A stretch of 64,000 nucleotides of DNA from Bacillus sp. HMF5848 (GTDB lineage Bacteria > Bacillota > Bacilli > Bacillales > HMF5848): assembly GCF_003944835.1 (NCBI RefSeq), contig NZ_RWIV01000001.1, positions 3,895,501-3,959,500 on the forward strand. The letters run 5' to 3'. The position numbers were made by a program, and so were the translations under genes. Positions 45,809-55,358 of the stretch are shown one piece after another. The notes under the pieces are model-generated. The model made no database searches. It saw only the letters and a program-made list of their open reading frames with translations, and was not told the origin of the DNA. The number at the start of each line of letters is the position of its first letter. Position 1 is the first letter of the stretch.

Positions 45809-46150
45809 CGCATAAACCGAGTTTTTTGACGCATAAACAGGTGAAACAGGCGCATAAACACTTGAAACTCACGCATAAACCATTAAAACTAGCGCATAAA
45901 CACCAAAATCTCACGCAGAAAATGGTAAGGGTGGGGGATTTTTAGCTAATTTGAACTAAAATCAAGCATATTCGATAGATTTTGCCCCTAAACCATCGAT
46001 TTTCGCCCATTAACTGTAAACACTTACCCCTAAACCACCAATTCTCACCCATAATCTGCAAAAGTTTACCCATAAATCTTTAAGCTTCGCCCATAAACCG
46101 TGAAAATCCGCCCTTAAATCAGCAATTTCCGCCCATAAACTCCGGAAATC
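45809..46150. repeat. 21-bp tandem arrays, CGCATAAAC type and CGCCCATAAAC type
   Basis: Five 21-bp units starting CGCATAAAC (45809-45913, plus one degenerate unit) are the reverse complement of the unit at 11821. After about 70 bases, eight units starting YRCCCATAAA or variants (45983-46150) keep exactly the same 21-bp period. The first half of each unit is conserved and the second half varies. It fills the gap between two operon segments. Confidence 0.85.
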
Positions 46151-46259
46151 CTCACCCTCATCTACCAAACTTTCTCCTACTCAACTTCAATCGTCAATCT
46201 ACTACTTTCATCATTCAATAAACTCGCTCGCAAACTCAGATAATACAACTTTTCCCCTA

Positions 46260-47597
46260 CTACAATTCCCCCGTTACTTCATCGACAGTTTCTTTGAAAA
46301 TAGCAACTAAGTCATCAATCTGCTGCTTTGTGATAATAAAAGGTGGCGCGATGATGACGGCATCACCGTAAGCACCGACCTTGCCGGCAGATGAAGGGTA
46401 CACAAGCAGACCTTTGTCTCTTGCTGTATCAACAATTTTTTTCGTCAACCCGACCGACAGCTCAAATGGCTGCTTCGTTCCTAAATCGGCAACAAATTCA
46501 ACACCAATCATCAAGCCTTTCCCTCTCACATCCCCAATCACTTCTGACTTTTCGGCTAGCGCCTCGAGTTTCTTCATTAAATACGTTCCGTTTTCTTCAA
46601 CTTTTTCTATTAGTCTATTTTTTTCTATATAATTTATGACAGCAAGAGCCACGGCTGCGGATAGCGGATTCGCACTTAGCGTGTGCCCACTCATAATAGA
46701 GTTCGAACCTGCCAATATAGGGGCCATCACTCTTTCACTCACGAGTGTAGCGGCGATTGGCGTGTAGCCTGCACCCATGCCTTTTCCCATCGCAATAATG
46801 TCGGGCTTTACATCCCAATGATCCATGCCGTACATCTTTCCTGCCCGCCCGATTCCCGTCATCACTTCATCTGAAATGAACAAAATCTCGTAGCGGTCAC
46901 AAATCTCTCTTATTTTTTGATAATATCCATCTGGGGGGACAATCACACCACCCGCTGCGCCAACGATGGGCTCTGCAATAAACGCAGCAATTTGGTCAGC
47001 ACCGGTTCGCTCGATTGCAGTCTCAAGTTCACTAGCGCAGAACAGCTGACAGCTCGGATACTTCAAATTGAACGGACAGCGATAGCAATACGGCGGAGCT
47101 ACGGTTGGAAAGTCCTCTAACAAACGAGCAAACCGCTCACGCCGTTTTACATGACCTGATAACGACAACGCACCAAGGGTAATACCGTGATAGCTAATCC
47201 AGCGCGACATTACTTTCGTCTTTTTAAAATTGCCCTGCTCTTGATAGTGCTGAATAGCAATCTTAAGCGCTGTTTCCGTTGCTTCTGAGCCACTGTTAAC
47301 GAAAAACGACCAGTAATCCTCCTCGGCTCCGACAAGCTCATTCAACTTAAGCGCAAGCTCCTCGGCTGGTTCGGATGTAAATTGGGACCGATACACAAAC
47401 GAAACGTTTTGCGCTTGTTCATGCATAGCATCAACAATATCAGGGATCGCATGACCAATGCTCGCAGTAATCGCACCAGAGCAGCCATCTATATATTTTT
47501 TTCCGGTGTTGTCATACAAATATATGCCATCACCGTGTGTTACTGTTGGATAAACCTCATTGAGCATCGGCTTAATCAGTAACGAATGACGCTTCAT
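46260..47597 (-). CDS. yodT: Class III aminotransferase (YodT-like)
   Basis: 445 residues from ATG 47597, 6 bases after GGAGGGG; the frame up to 47645 is upstream sequence. Motifs are VNSGSEATETALKIAIQHYQ, SRWISYHGITLGALSLSGH, ISDEVMTGIGRAGKMYG and AMGKGMGAGYTPIAATLVS with the PLP lysine. Several Cys (YCYRCPFNLKYPSCQLFC) in the middle are unusual. In the Bacillus kam/yod locus it is thought to act on beta-lysine or a later amino acid. It follows yokU by about 50 bases. Confidence 0.9.
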   Translation of the reverse strand: MKRHSLLIKPMLNEVYPTVTHGDGIYLYDNTGKKYIDGCSGAITASIGHAIPDIVDAMHEQAQNVSFVYRSQFTSEPAEELALKLNELVGAEEDYWSFFVNSGSEATETALKIAIQHYQEQGNFKKTKVMSRWISYHGITLGALSLSGHVKRRERFARLLEDFPTVAPPYCYRCPFNLKYPSCQLFCASELETAIERTGADQIAAFIAEPIVGAAGGVIVPPDGYYQKIREICDRYEILFISDEVMTGIGRAGKMYGMDHWDVKPDIIAMGKGMGAGYTPIAATLVSERVMAPILAGSNSIMSGHTLSANPLSAAVALAVINYIEKNRLIEKVEENGTYLMKKLEALAEKSEVIGDVRGKGLMIGVEFVADLGTKQPFELSVGLTKKIVDTARDKGLLVYPSSAGKVGAYGDAVIIAPPFIITKQQIDDLVAIFKETVDEVTGEL

Positions 47598-47649
47598 ACG
47601 AACCCCTCCATACATCAAATCGGGACTCAAAACGCTCCGACTCAACCTT

Positions 47650-47922
47650 TCAAAACTTAAAGTAATTTCTTTTTAACAATCGTGGTATATCCATTAACTC
47701 CTTATAGGAGATTCTTTTTCCAATTACATTCGTATCAATTAAAAGGAGTTGATCCTCTATTTCCTCCGTTACCTTTTCAGATTGATATTCCATCCCGCAC
47801 GAATTGCACGTTACACCTGGTGTTTCTTCAATTTCAATGGCACGTGTGCCATCTGGTAACTCCCAATACACAGTAGATGTTGTGTTCATTACGTCACTAG
47901 CATCACACCACTCACATCTCAC
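47650..47922 (-). CDS. yokU: YokU-like zinc-ribbon protein
   Basis: 90 residues with two CxxC pairs (Cys3-Cys6 in RCEWC and the pair in VTCNSCGMEYQ), then KVTEEIEDQLLLIDTNVIGK and ISYKELMDIPRLLKRNYF. It matches the YokU family found beside kamA in bacilli; function unknown. The GTG start at 47922 overlaps the kamA stop (GTGA), with AAGGGGGGAG upstream, so translation is coupled to kamA. In the present arrangement only the 3' kamA piece precedes it. Confidence 0.85.
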   Translation of the reverse strand: MRCEWCDASDVMNTTSTVYWELPDGTRAIEIEETPGVTCNSCGMEYQSEKVTEEIEDQLLLIDTNVIGKRISYKELMDIPRLLKRNYFKF

Positions 47923-48329
47923 TGCGCTCCCCCCTTACTTTCCTTTTTCAATTGAGCCTGATATTTTTTCTCCTTCAGTTCATCACGCTTCTCTCGTTTA
48001 TCTTTTAACGTGGAGTAATGTTCATTTTGCTTATAGCTTTCACGTCGGTCGTGGCGATGCAATGATTTTGGAACCAGATTAAATTGCTCATCGTTCAGCA
48101 GTGATGTAATTCCCGTTTTCGACGGTCGTAAATCGGCCGTTTCATATACTTCATTAAAATAAGCATCAGCTCGGCCTGCGACATAATTTTCTGGCTCTGG
48201 ATAACTCGTGATCACACCCTCAAAGTTACGTAACACTGTCTTCGTTGGACTTTGCGACAGCAAGTAATTTGGCTGCAGCGCAATTTTTCCGCCACCACCC
48301 GGTGCATCTACAACGAATGTCGGGACTGC
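47919..48329 (-). pseudogene. kamA: kamA 3' fragment (codons 336 to end), separated by an intervening element
   Basis: Rightmost codons on the minus strand read AVPTFVVDAPGGGGKIALQP, then NYLLSQSPTKTVLRNFEGV and the usual C-terminus with a Lys-rich tail. This is the C-terminal third of lysine 2,3-aminomutase. The PGGGGK lysine corresponds to the PLP lysine (Lys346 of the B. subtilis enzyme). It has no start codon or ribosome binding site. The reading frame is intact through the 12-bp shared core and continues exactly from the 5' fragment if the 12.5-kb element is removed. Listed as a pseudogene only because it cannot be made alone. Confidence 0.9.
48318..48329. other. kamA: Left attachment core (attL side) of the intervening element
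   Basis: TGTCGGGACTGC, matching 11 of 12 bases with the core at 60861-60872. The likely crossover dinucleotide is GG at 48322-48323. To its right lie the element-side arm bases GACTGCGTTT (48324-48333) and GTAAGTA (48340-48346), which mirror arms at the other end. Confidence 0.8.
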
Positions 48330-48376
48330 GTTTTTTATTGTAAGTAGATTTCGAGCTTGCTAGTTTGAATTGCATA

Positions 48377-48409
48377 CAAAAACATCCCTACCTAAATAGG
48401 TAAGGATGC
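48377..48409 (-). terminator. Intrinsic terminator of the fructan operon
   Basis: On the minus strand CATCCTTACCT and AGGTAGGGATG form a stem with a short AT loop, followed by TTTTTGTATG. It lies 24 bases after the last GH32 stop and close to the element end, so it would also shield kamA sequences. Confidence 0.8.
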
Positions 48410-48432
48410 TCTAAGCTCTATTATCTTTCCCC

Positions 48433-49944
48433 TTAACAAATCTCCGACTTCACGAGTTTTTCGATATATGTCACACCGTCAGACGTCAGTGCAACATTGT
48501 CACCTAATTCCTTCGAAAAGAATAAAGATGTAAACACATATTCACCATCATTCACAAAAATCTCTATTGATGATACATCTAAAAAGATGTCTAGCTTCAC
48601 TTTGTTCGTTAAGTTGATATGCTGGCTTCTGTTATAATCATTGCAGATTCTTAAATTCTCTATCGGATAGTTAGATGCTCGGCGGTCTAACACCATTTCA
48701 TTTCTATTTTTATAAAACGTCATTGATATACTTTCACAATCGCCTTTGAGGCACTCAATTTTGAAGATGTTGCTTTCTGTCATGTCAAATGCAATGTTCA
48801 AGTGTTGGCTTTTTCCAGACAAACTACTATTATTGTATTCTCCATCAATGCGCAAATCTCGTAACTGTACTTCATTTTTTTGATACGATTCAATTGTGTG
48901 ATACGGCTTTTGAATGAGTTTTCCATTCTTTAATGATAGCTCTCGTGGAAGTGACATCGAACCATTCCAGTCATGACGTAGCTCATGCAACGGATACTTC
49001 ATATCCCACATATTCATCCAGCCAATCATCACTCTTTTTCCTTCTGCCGTAAGAAGAGATTGTGGTGCATAAAAGTCGAAGCCTTGATCAAGCTCCTGCT
49101 CAAACTCTACTGCGAATGTGCCGGTTTCGTACTCAAACTGTCCGACTAACGCCATTGTAGAGTGGATATTTTCAAAATTGTGGCCTACTCGCGGCTTTTC
49201 CTGTGGTGAAAAAAGTAGTACGTGCTTGCCATCTAACTCAAATATATCTGGGCATTCCCATACAGTCCCGTACTCCTTACCGAGCGTTAAGTCGTTTAAG
49301 TATTCCCATGCTATTCCATCTTGAGACGTATAAAATAATACGTGTCCAATATGATCGATGCTTTTCGCGCCTACAACCATATAATACGTGCCATTGTTTT
49401 GCCACACTTTCGGATCTCTGAAGTCCTCAATCCTAATTCCCGGTGGTATTTGCTCCGATCCAATTATGGGATTATGCTCGTACTTATGATACGTCGTGCC
49501 GTCTTTTGATTTGGCTAAGCATTGTACTTGTCTAATATAAGGAGAAGTATCGCCCTGACTGTCTGCTTGTGACTTCTTTTTAAAATTTTCATCATAAACT
49601 GTATCAAGATACGAGTCAATATGACCTGTATAATATAACCAGTGCTCGTTTTCAACTTGAAGCCCGGATCCAGAAAACACACCATTTCGGTCATAGTCTT
49701 CATCAGGCTTTAACGCGATGGGCTTGTGTGTCCACTTTATTAAATCTGTACTAACAGCGTGCCCCCAATGCATTGGCCCCCAAATCGAATCATATGGGTA
49801 ATGCTGATAGAATAAATGGTATTCTCCGTTAAATAATGAAAACCCATTCGGATCATTCATCCATCCGCATTCTGGCATCAGATGATACGTATGTCTATAT
49901 GTTTTGTTTCTTATTTTTTTAGCCATTGTAGTCAAGGTACTCAC
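48433..49944 (-). CDS. GH32 beta-fructofuranosidase / sucrose hydrolase, intracellular
   Basis: 503 residues, no signal peptide. The GH32 triad is complete: WMNDPNG (nucleophile Asp), FRDPKVW (RDP) and WECPDIFEL (acid/base Glu). The C-terminal beta-sandwich ends SIEIFVNDGEYVFTSLFFS. It should split sucrose, or short fructans brought in by the ABC transporter, to fructose and glucose. GTG 49944 overlaps the stop of the upstream GH32 gene, with GGAAAAG before it. Last gene of the LacI-controlled operon. Confidence 0.92.
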   Translation of the reverse strand: MSTLTTMAKKIRNKTYRHTYHLMPECGWMNDPNGFSLFNGEYHLFYQHYPYDSIWGPMHWGHAVSTDLIKWTHKPIALKPDEDYDRNGVFSGSGLQVENEHWLYYTGHIDSYLDTVYDENFKKKSQADSQGDTSPYIRQVQCLAKSKDGTTYHKYEHNPIIGSEQIPPGIRIEDFRDPKVWQNNGTYYMVVGAKSIDHIGHVLFYTSQDGIAWEYLNDLTLGKEYGTVWECPDIFELDGKHVLLFSPQEKPRVGHNFENIHSTMALVGQFEYETGTFAVEFEQELDQGFDFYAPQSLLTAEGKRVMIGWMNMWDMKYPLHELRHDWNGSMSLPRELSLKNGKLIQKPYHTIESYQKNEVQLRDLRIDGEYNNSSLSGKSQHLNIAFDMTESNIFKIECLKGDCESISMTFYKNRNEMVLDRRASNYPIENLRICNDYNRSQHINLTNKVKLDIFLDVSSIEIFVNDGEYVFTSLFFSKELGDNVALTSDGVTYIEKLVKSEIC

Positions 49945-52139
49945 TCATTTCTTTTCCAAATTGACTTCAGTTTGTATACTCGTAATGATTTAACTTGGAT
50001 ATGTTTATCGCCGATAAGTGCCATATAATCACTATGCTGGCTAGTTGGATATGCGCGACTTGTTATCATTTTTTTATCATTTAAAAAACATTCAATTGTC
50101 GAATGATCAATAAATATATGTGCTTTCAATCCTGTCGTAATTTCTAGTGGTCCACCGTGAATATCGCCTGCAGATCCTAATTTACTTTTACGGCGGTCTA
50201 GTGATACATAGCTTTCCCGCTTGTCATACAGAAGCGTTGTTTTTTCTAGATTACTAGGGTCTTTTTTAATCTCTAAGCCCACTAAGCTGTCCGTATCTGC
50301 AAATTCAACAATAACTTCAATCATTTTCTCATTTATGGATTTAAGCTTTTCGTTCACTTCACATACTGTTGTGTTTTCTTCATCTATTAATACGTCCGCT
50401 CGTAACACCTGTAAATTTTCTAAAGGCCGGATTCTAAGCTCATTATTTTCTAAAAAAAGTTCAATTGGCAGCCCAGCATTATGCGCCCAACCAGCCTCAA
50501 ATTCCTCCTGCTCAGTTCGGTCCCCTTGCAGGATGGAAAAAACAATCGATTTGTTACTAACGGGATCTACGAAGCCGCTTGGTCCACTAAATTTAAAGCG
50601 TCCATAATCAAATAGCTGTGGTTCATCTGTATTAGGAATGAAAGTAGCGCGCTCTCTATCAAACTCGCCGATATAATAATATGTATCCACTTGATACACT
50701 GTTTCTTCTATAAAATAACTCATAAACATAAATACATACTTTTTGTTACCTTCATCATCACTAACCGGTAAAAAAACCGGTAGTTCCCAATTCGATCCTA
50801 AATATGGATACTTTTCACTGTCACAAGTGAGAAATTCCCCTTGAAAACTCCACTCTTTACAATCTATAGACGTATAAATCCAAGCAGTTGGTCCCTTTCC
50901 TTCAATTCCTCCGCCAATGATGGCATACCATTTATCTTCTAGTTCATCCTTCCAAACAAAAGGATCTCGAAATTGCGACAGAATACCTTGCTTATCGGTC
51001 TGGGTAATCACACCTTTATCGTCCATCTTCCACTCAACAAGATTGGGGTCTTCGACATTTTTAGGTCGTGCCGTTGCCACACCTTGGTTATACTCTTTAT
51101 TGAAATTTGCAGATGTATAAAATAAAAGCGGTACATCGTTCGGTCCTATCGTTGCTGACCCCGACCATACGCCAGATGGTGTTAAATCTCCTTTTTGCGG
51201 AAACAACGCTGTTTTTTCATTTTTCCAGAACACCATATCATCACTCGTCCAATGACCCCAATGTAAATTAGAGAAATACGGTCCTGAAGCATTTTTTTGG
51301 TAAAACAAATGATATTTACCGTTAAAATAAAACGGCGCATGAGGTTCATTCATCCAATGCTGTGGTGGTATCGCATGATATTGTGGCCGATGAACATCGT
51401 CTAGTAATCTCGTTTCATCTAAATCAATATTTTTAAAATCAAGATTTAGCTTATCTTGAATAAAAGCAAACTGTTCCTCAATGTATGACTGCGGGATAGC
51501 CTCATCAAACATTTGTATACGTTCAATTAACCCTGTAAACATACCGCCTTTAAATATGGGGCCAATCTTAAACGGAACATTGTTTAACCCGATTGATACA
51601 GGGATGTTAGCCGACATAAACGCAGTGCCTTCTAAGCTAGCAATAAGTCGACCATTTAGGTAAACCGAAAGCTTTTGCGCCTCTTGACTATACACCACCC
51701 AAATTTGTGATAATGTGAACAAGTCAATGGACTGTTCGCTCCGAAGCATATGAAGACGTGTGCCGTCACCTATTTCAAACTGCAACTCTCCATGTTGATA
51801 CAAGCTAAGAGCAAATCCTTTTTTGTTTGTTTTATCTAATTGATCAATAATAGTAGTAGACACGTTACCATGACACGCTTCAAAGCATCTAGGTGCAATA
51901 AGTGCCATAATGGAAAAAGACCCGCTCACCTCAATGGGAGCATCAACGATATAAGTAGAATAGCCATCAAAATCAAGTGCAAAGCCTTCTAAAGGAGACT
52001 TAATCCACCGAGGTGAACAGCTATTTTTATATTTAGCGTCTTGAAACACATATTCAATTTGTAGCTCATGTCCTCGGATATGTTCTGTTGTTGTATTGCC
52101 TTCTCCTTCAGAAAAAGCAAGGTTATAAATAAGACTCAT
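49941..52139 (-). CDS. LamG-GH32 protein with atypical WMNEPH nucleophile motif
   Basis: 732 residues, no signal peptide. Residues about 50-220 form a concanavalin/LamG-like domain (GSFSIMALIAPR; LWVVYSQEAQKLSVYLNGRL type strand pattern). The GH32 five-blade propeller follows with QHWMNEPHAPFYF, FRDPFVW and NWELPVFLPV, and a C-terminal sandwich (HIFIDHSTIECFLNDKKM). The usual nucleophile Asp of WMNDPN is Glu here and the Cys of WECP is Leu. The RDP and Glu motifs remain. It may act on another linkage (fructotransferase-like) or be weak. First of two GH32 genes in the operon. Confidence 0.85.
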   Translation of the reverse strand: MSLIYNLAFSEGEGNTTTEHIRGHELQIEYVFQDAKYKNSCSPRWIKSPLEGFALDFDGYSTYIVDAPIEVSGSFSIMALIAPRCFEACHGNVSTTIIDQLDKTNKKGFALSLYQHGELQFEIGDGTRLHMLRSEQSIDLFTLSQIWVVYSQEAQKLSVYLNGRLIASLEGTAFMSANIPVSIGLNNVPFKIGPIFKGGMFTGLIERIQMFDEAIPQSYIEEQFAFIQDKLNLDFKNIDLDETRLLDDVHRPQYHAIPPQHWMNEPHAPFYFNGKYHLFYQKNASGPYFSNLHWGHWTSDDMVFWKNEKTALFPQKGDLTPSGVWSGSATIGPNDVPLLFYTSANFNKEYNQGVATARPKNVEDPNLVEWKMDDKGVITQTDKQGILSQFRDPFVWKDELEDKWYAIIGGGIEGKGPTAWIYTSIDCKEWSFQGEFLTCDSEKYPYLGSNWELPVFLPVSDDEGNKKYVFMFMSYFIEETVYQVDTYYYIGEFDRERATFIPNTDEPQLFDYGRFKFSGPSGFVDPVSNKSIVFSILQGDRTEQEEFEAGWAHNAGLPIELFLENNELRIRPLENLQVLRADVLIDEENTTVCEVNEKLKSINEKMIEVIVEFADTDSLVGLEIKKDPSNLEKTTLLYDKRESYVSLDRRKSKLGSAGDIHGGPLEITTGLKAHIFIDHSTIECFLNDKKMITSRAYPTSQHSDYMALIGDKHIQVKSLRVYKLKSIWKRNE

Positions 52140-52162
52140 AACTCACCTCTAACTAGCGAAAC

Positions 52163-53005
52163 TTACTTTATGCCAGATGATGTATTTTGTGGCATAATGT
52201 ATTTCTGCCCCAAAATATAAACTAATAATATTGGAATGGTCGTAACGGTAAGCCCAGCCATAACTTGGTTTAAATACACGGGCTTTGTTTCATTCATGAT
52301 GTTTACAGCAACGGATAATGGATATTTAGACGTTTCTGTAAAAATCATAAGAGGCCACACATAATCATTCCAAGAGCCGACGAACACTAATATGCCAATA
52401 GTAATGAAAATAGGCTTTGAAATCGGAACGGCAATACGAGTGAAAATTTGCCAATCAGATGCCCCATCAATATAGGCGGATTCCCGTAACTCCTTCGGAA
52501 TGCCTTTAAAAAAGACCATAAATAAATAGATGTAAAAGGCGCTACCAATATGCGGTAAAGCTAAACCCCAAACTGTATTTGTTAAATTTAATTCGTTAAT
52601 AATAATAAATATTTGAATGAGCACCGATTGAAACGGGAAAATGATTAAAATAATTAACGCACCGGATATATACTTTTTAAATGGTATATCAAATGTCGCT
52701 AACGCATAACCTGCTAACGAATTAACAAATAGACTACCAAATACAATTACAAAGCTATAAAACACACTATTAAAAAAATGAATGGCAAAATTAAATCGGC
52801 TAAACATTTCTTTATAAGGATCTAGCCATATACTGATGTTGCTAAATGTTGGAATGAAACTTTGGATCGTTCCTATTTCCTTAGATATTTCTGCGACTGT
52901 CTTTGTGCTACTTACGAACATCCAAACTGTTGGGAATAAAAATAGTACAGCAAATATAATGAGTATGAAAAATTTAATAGCTTTAATCCCAATATATTTC
53001 TTCAT
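52163..53005 (-). CDS. ABC sugar transporter permease, MalG type
   Basis: 280 residues with six transmembrane helices. The EAA loop reads KELRESAYIDGASDWQIF and RIAVPISKP, which docks the ATPase. It is the second permease of a carbohydrate uptake system of the CUT1 family and starts 2 bases after the first permease stop. No ATPase gene is in the operon, so a shared MsmX-type ATPase encoded elsewhere probably drives it. The likely substrate is a fructo-oligosaccharide or sucrose, from the linked GH32 genes. Confidence 0.92.
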   Translation of the reverse strand: MKKYIGIKAIKFFILIIFAVLFLFPTVWMFVSSTKTVAEISKEIGTIQSFIPTFSNISIWLDPYKEMFSRFNFAIHFFNSVFYSFVIVFGSLFVNSLAGYALATFDIPFKKYISGALIILIIFPFQSVLIQIFIIINELNLTNTVWGLALPHIGSAFYIYLFMVFFKGIPKELRESAYIDGASDWQIFTRIAVPISKPIFITIGILVFVGSWNDYVWPLMIFTETSKYPLSVAVNIMNETKPVYLNQVMAGLTVTTIPILLVYILGQKYIMPQNTSSGIK

Positions 53006-53007
53006 TT

Positions 53008-53892
53008 TTATTCCTCCTTAAATAGCTTTCGTTGCGCAAATGCTATGATGATCAGTATGAGCGCGAACACTACCGTTATCGCACTAGAGTATCCAATTTG
53101 ACGATACCTTGTTCCTTGTTGGAACATATATAACAAAATACTTGATGTACTACCTTGTGGCCCCCCATTAGTTAAAACTAAAGGTTCAATAATGATCTTA
53201 AAGGTTCCTGTTGTAACAACAATGAGAACAAAAATAAGCTGTCCTTTAATACTTGGAACCGTAATATACTTGAATTTTTGCCAGCCATTGGCGCCTTCAA
53301 TACTTGCTGCTTCATATAAATCTGCAGGTATTTCTTGGAGAGCCGCCATTAAGATTAACATTTGAAAGCTTATGCCTTGCCAGAGAATAATAAACGAAAT
53401 AGTTGGTAGTGCTAAGTCAGGACTACTAAAAAACTGCAAATTCTCAAAGCCTAACTCTGACAAGAATACATTAACAATCCCTGCGTTAGGATCAAGAATG
53501 TTTTTCCAAAGTAGCGATACGACGATGATTGATAATATATAAGGTGAGAAAAAAGCCGTTCTGAAAAACGTATTCACTTTTGATTTTTTCGCAATAAGAA
53601 TGGCTAGAAATAGCGATAAAGCTACTTGCAGCGGCACAATATAAATGACATATTTCGTAGAGTTTATAAACGATTGCCTTGCATATTTATCGTTCACAAT
53701 TTCAAAATAATTATCTAAGCCTACAAACGATATATCGTTAGGTTTTAATAAATAGTAATCTGTGAACGAATACCACACTGCAAGAAACAAAGGATAGATA
53801 ACAAACACTGATATCAAAACGAATGCGGGTAGTAAAAATAAAACTTTACTACTGATAAAGAATTTTAGATTTTTAGGTCTAGTAAGATTCAT
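53008..53892 (-). CDS. ABC sugar transporter permease, MalF type
   Basis: 294 residues with six helices. The EAA loop is LYEAASIEGANGWQKFKYIT followed by VPSIKG. The N-terminus (PKNLKFFISSKVLFLLPAFV) is a typical CUT1 permease start. ATG 53892 follows AAGGAG. It forms the channel with the MalG-type partner. The gap of 74 bases to the binding protein gene upstream contains an inverted pair of TATACTTACTAT and AGTAAGTATAC-like bases that may be a weak terminator or processing site. Confidence 0.92.
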   Translation of the reverse strand: MNLTRPKNLKFFISSKVLFLLPAFVLISVFVIYPLFLAVWYSFTDYYLLKPNDISFVGLDNYFEIVNDKYARQSFINSTKYVIYIVPLQVALSLFLAILIAKKSKVNTFFRTAFFSPYILSIIVVSLLWKNILDPNAGIVNVFLSELGFENLQFFSSPDLALPTISFIILWQGISFQMLILMAALQEIPADLYEAASIEGANGWQKFKYITVPSIKGQLIFVLIVVTTGTFKIIIEPLVLTNGGPQGSTSSILLYMFQQGTRYRQIGYSSAITVVFALILIIIAFAQRKLFKEE

Positions 53893-53966
53893 AAAAATTA
53901 CTCCTTAATAGAATAGTAAGTATACAAATTAATTGTATACTTACTATCATTCTATCGTATTTACCT

Positions 53967-55325
53967 TTATTTAAATCTAGCCGCTTCACGGTCAGCTTTT
54001 TCAATGGCTGCATTGACCAAATTCTCTACAGAATCCGTTCCTAACGCAATACCTTCTACAATATCACCAAGTACATCTTCTAATACTGGGAAAATAGGGG
54101 ATACTGGTTTTACATGTCTTGTTCCAGCTAACTGTTCAAGCATTAACTTTTTAGGGTATTCACTATACGTTGCTGATGTTTCCAACAATTCCTTGTGACC
54201 TGGGATTAATCCTGCTGCTTCTTCCATTGCCTTCGCACTTTCCTTGTTTGTTAAGTGCGCTACTAATTCCGCTGTTAACTCAGGATACTTAGTGCTCTTT
54301 GTTGCTGCTACATACCAGCTTCCATGCGGAGCAGAGTTATGCCCTTCTTTTCCGACTGGATAAGGCATCAACGACCAGTTTAAATCAGGATATTCGTTTT
54401 CAAACACACCAATCATCCAAGGTCCTTCAAAACTAATGGCAGCCTTCTCTAACGCAAAAGCATTCTCTCTTGCTGTTGGAGAAACAATGCCTTCTCTAAA
54501 CAAATCGTTCATAAAGTTAAATGCTTCTAAAGCGTTTGGACTATTTAAGTAGCCCTCTGTATCCAAGCCATTATCTCCTACTAACTGAGCATTATTAGAG
54601 AAAATAATCGGTGAATGAGCATACATTTGCCATCCATTATTATCTGGGAACATATGCACAGGCTCTTGCCCCATGTAATCTCTCAATTTTTTCGTATTCT
54701 CTAAAAATTCATCGTAGCTCCACGCTAAATCTACTGTCCAATTTCCATTCTCATCAGCTGGAATTTCAATTCCTGCCTTATTAAATAAGTCGACATTGTA
54801 AAATACAGGCGCAGATAAGTCAAAAGATTGTAGTGCATACAAGTTATCTCCTACACTACCAGCCATGACAATTGGATCTAAATAAGAATAAATTGTTGTT
54901 GCATTTAAATATTCATTTAAAGGTAAAAGTAAATCAGAATCCACATACGATGCTGTATGTACACTTTCTAATGTGATAACATCAGGCAAGTCCCCTGTTG
55001 TAATGGCAGCGTTAATTCTATCGTTATACCCACTACCTTCACCCGTTTTAACAATATGCTCTACTGTTACCTTCACATTGTCATGTTTTTCTTCAAATTC
55101 TTTTGCTCTCGTGTCATAATTCATGCCTTCTTGTTCATCTGCTGGCACATGTACCCATACTGTTAATTCTTTTACTTCATCACTGTCTGTAGTAGTTGAG
55201 TCTGTTGATGAATTACTTGAATCTGATGAACTTGATGAAGATTCAGTATTATCTACTGAGCTACTACAAGCTGTTAAACCAATAACAAAAGCAACCATTA
55301 GGAATAAAACCAATATCTTTTTCAC
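53967..55325 (-). CDS. Extracellular solute-binding lipoprotein (family 1, carbohydrate)
   Basis: 452 residues. The lipobox is GLTACSSS (Cys20), followed by a Ser/Asp/Thr-rich linker and the sugar-binding fold (VWVHVPADEQEGMNYDTRAK; ITTGDLPDVITLESVHTASY; AISFEGPWMIGVFENEYPDL). It should deliver oligosaccharide to the two permeases. GTG 55325 follows AGGGGGA at 8-base spacing. Two strong LacI-type operators lie in the 175-base leader, so this gene starts the regulated transcript. Confidence 0.93.
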   Translation of the reverse strand: MKKILVLFLMVAFVIGLTACSSSVDNTESSSSSSDSSNSSTDSTTTDSDEVKELTVWVHVPADEQEGMNYDTRAKEFEEKHDNVKVTVEHIVKTGEGSGYNDRINAAITTGDLPDVITLESVHTASYVDSDLLLPLNEYLNATTIYSYLDPIVMAGSVGDNLYALQSFDLSAPVFYNVDLFNKAGIEIPADENGNWTVDLAWSYDEFLENTKKLRDYMGQEPVHMFPDNNGWQMYAHSPIIFSNNAQLVGDNGLDTEGYLNSPNALEAFNFMNDLFREGIVSPTARENAFALEKAAISFEGPWMIGVFENEYPDLNWSLMPYPVGKEGHNSAPHGSWYVAATKSTKYPELTAELVAHLTNKESAKAMEEAAGLIPGHKELLETSATYSEYPKKLMLEQLAGTRHVKPVSPIFPVLEDVLGDIVEGIALGTDSVENLVNAAIEKADREAARFK

Positions 55326-55358
55326 ATATATTCCCCCTATAAGGTAGTGTTAGTGACA

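Noticed and set aside
45809-46150. CRISPR array
   Set aside because: Units are contiguous 21-bp repeats without unique spacers and no cas genes are near.
47919-48263. Independent 114-residue gene starting at a TTG
   Set aside because: The translation is the C-terminus of lysine 2,3-aminomutase, continues upstream in frame to the attachment core, and has no ribosome binding site. It is the 3' part of split kamA.
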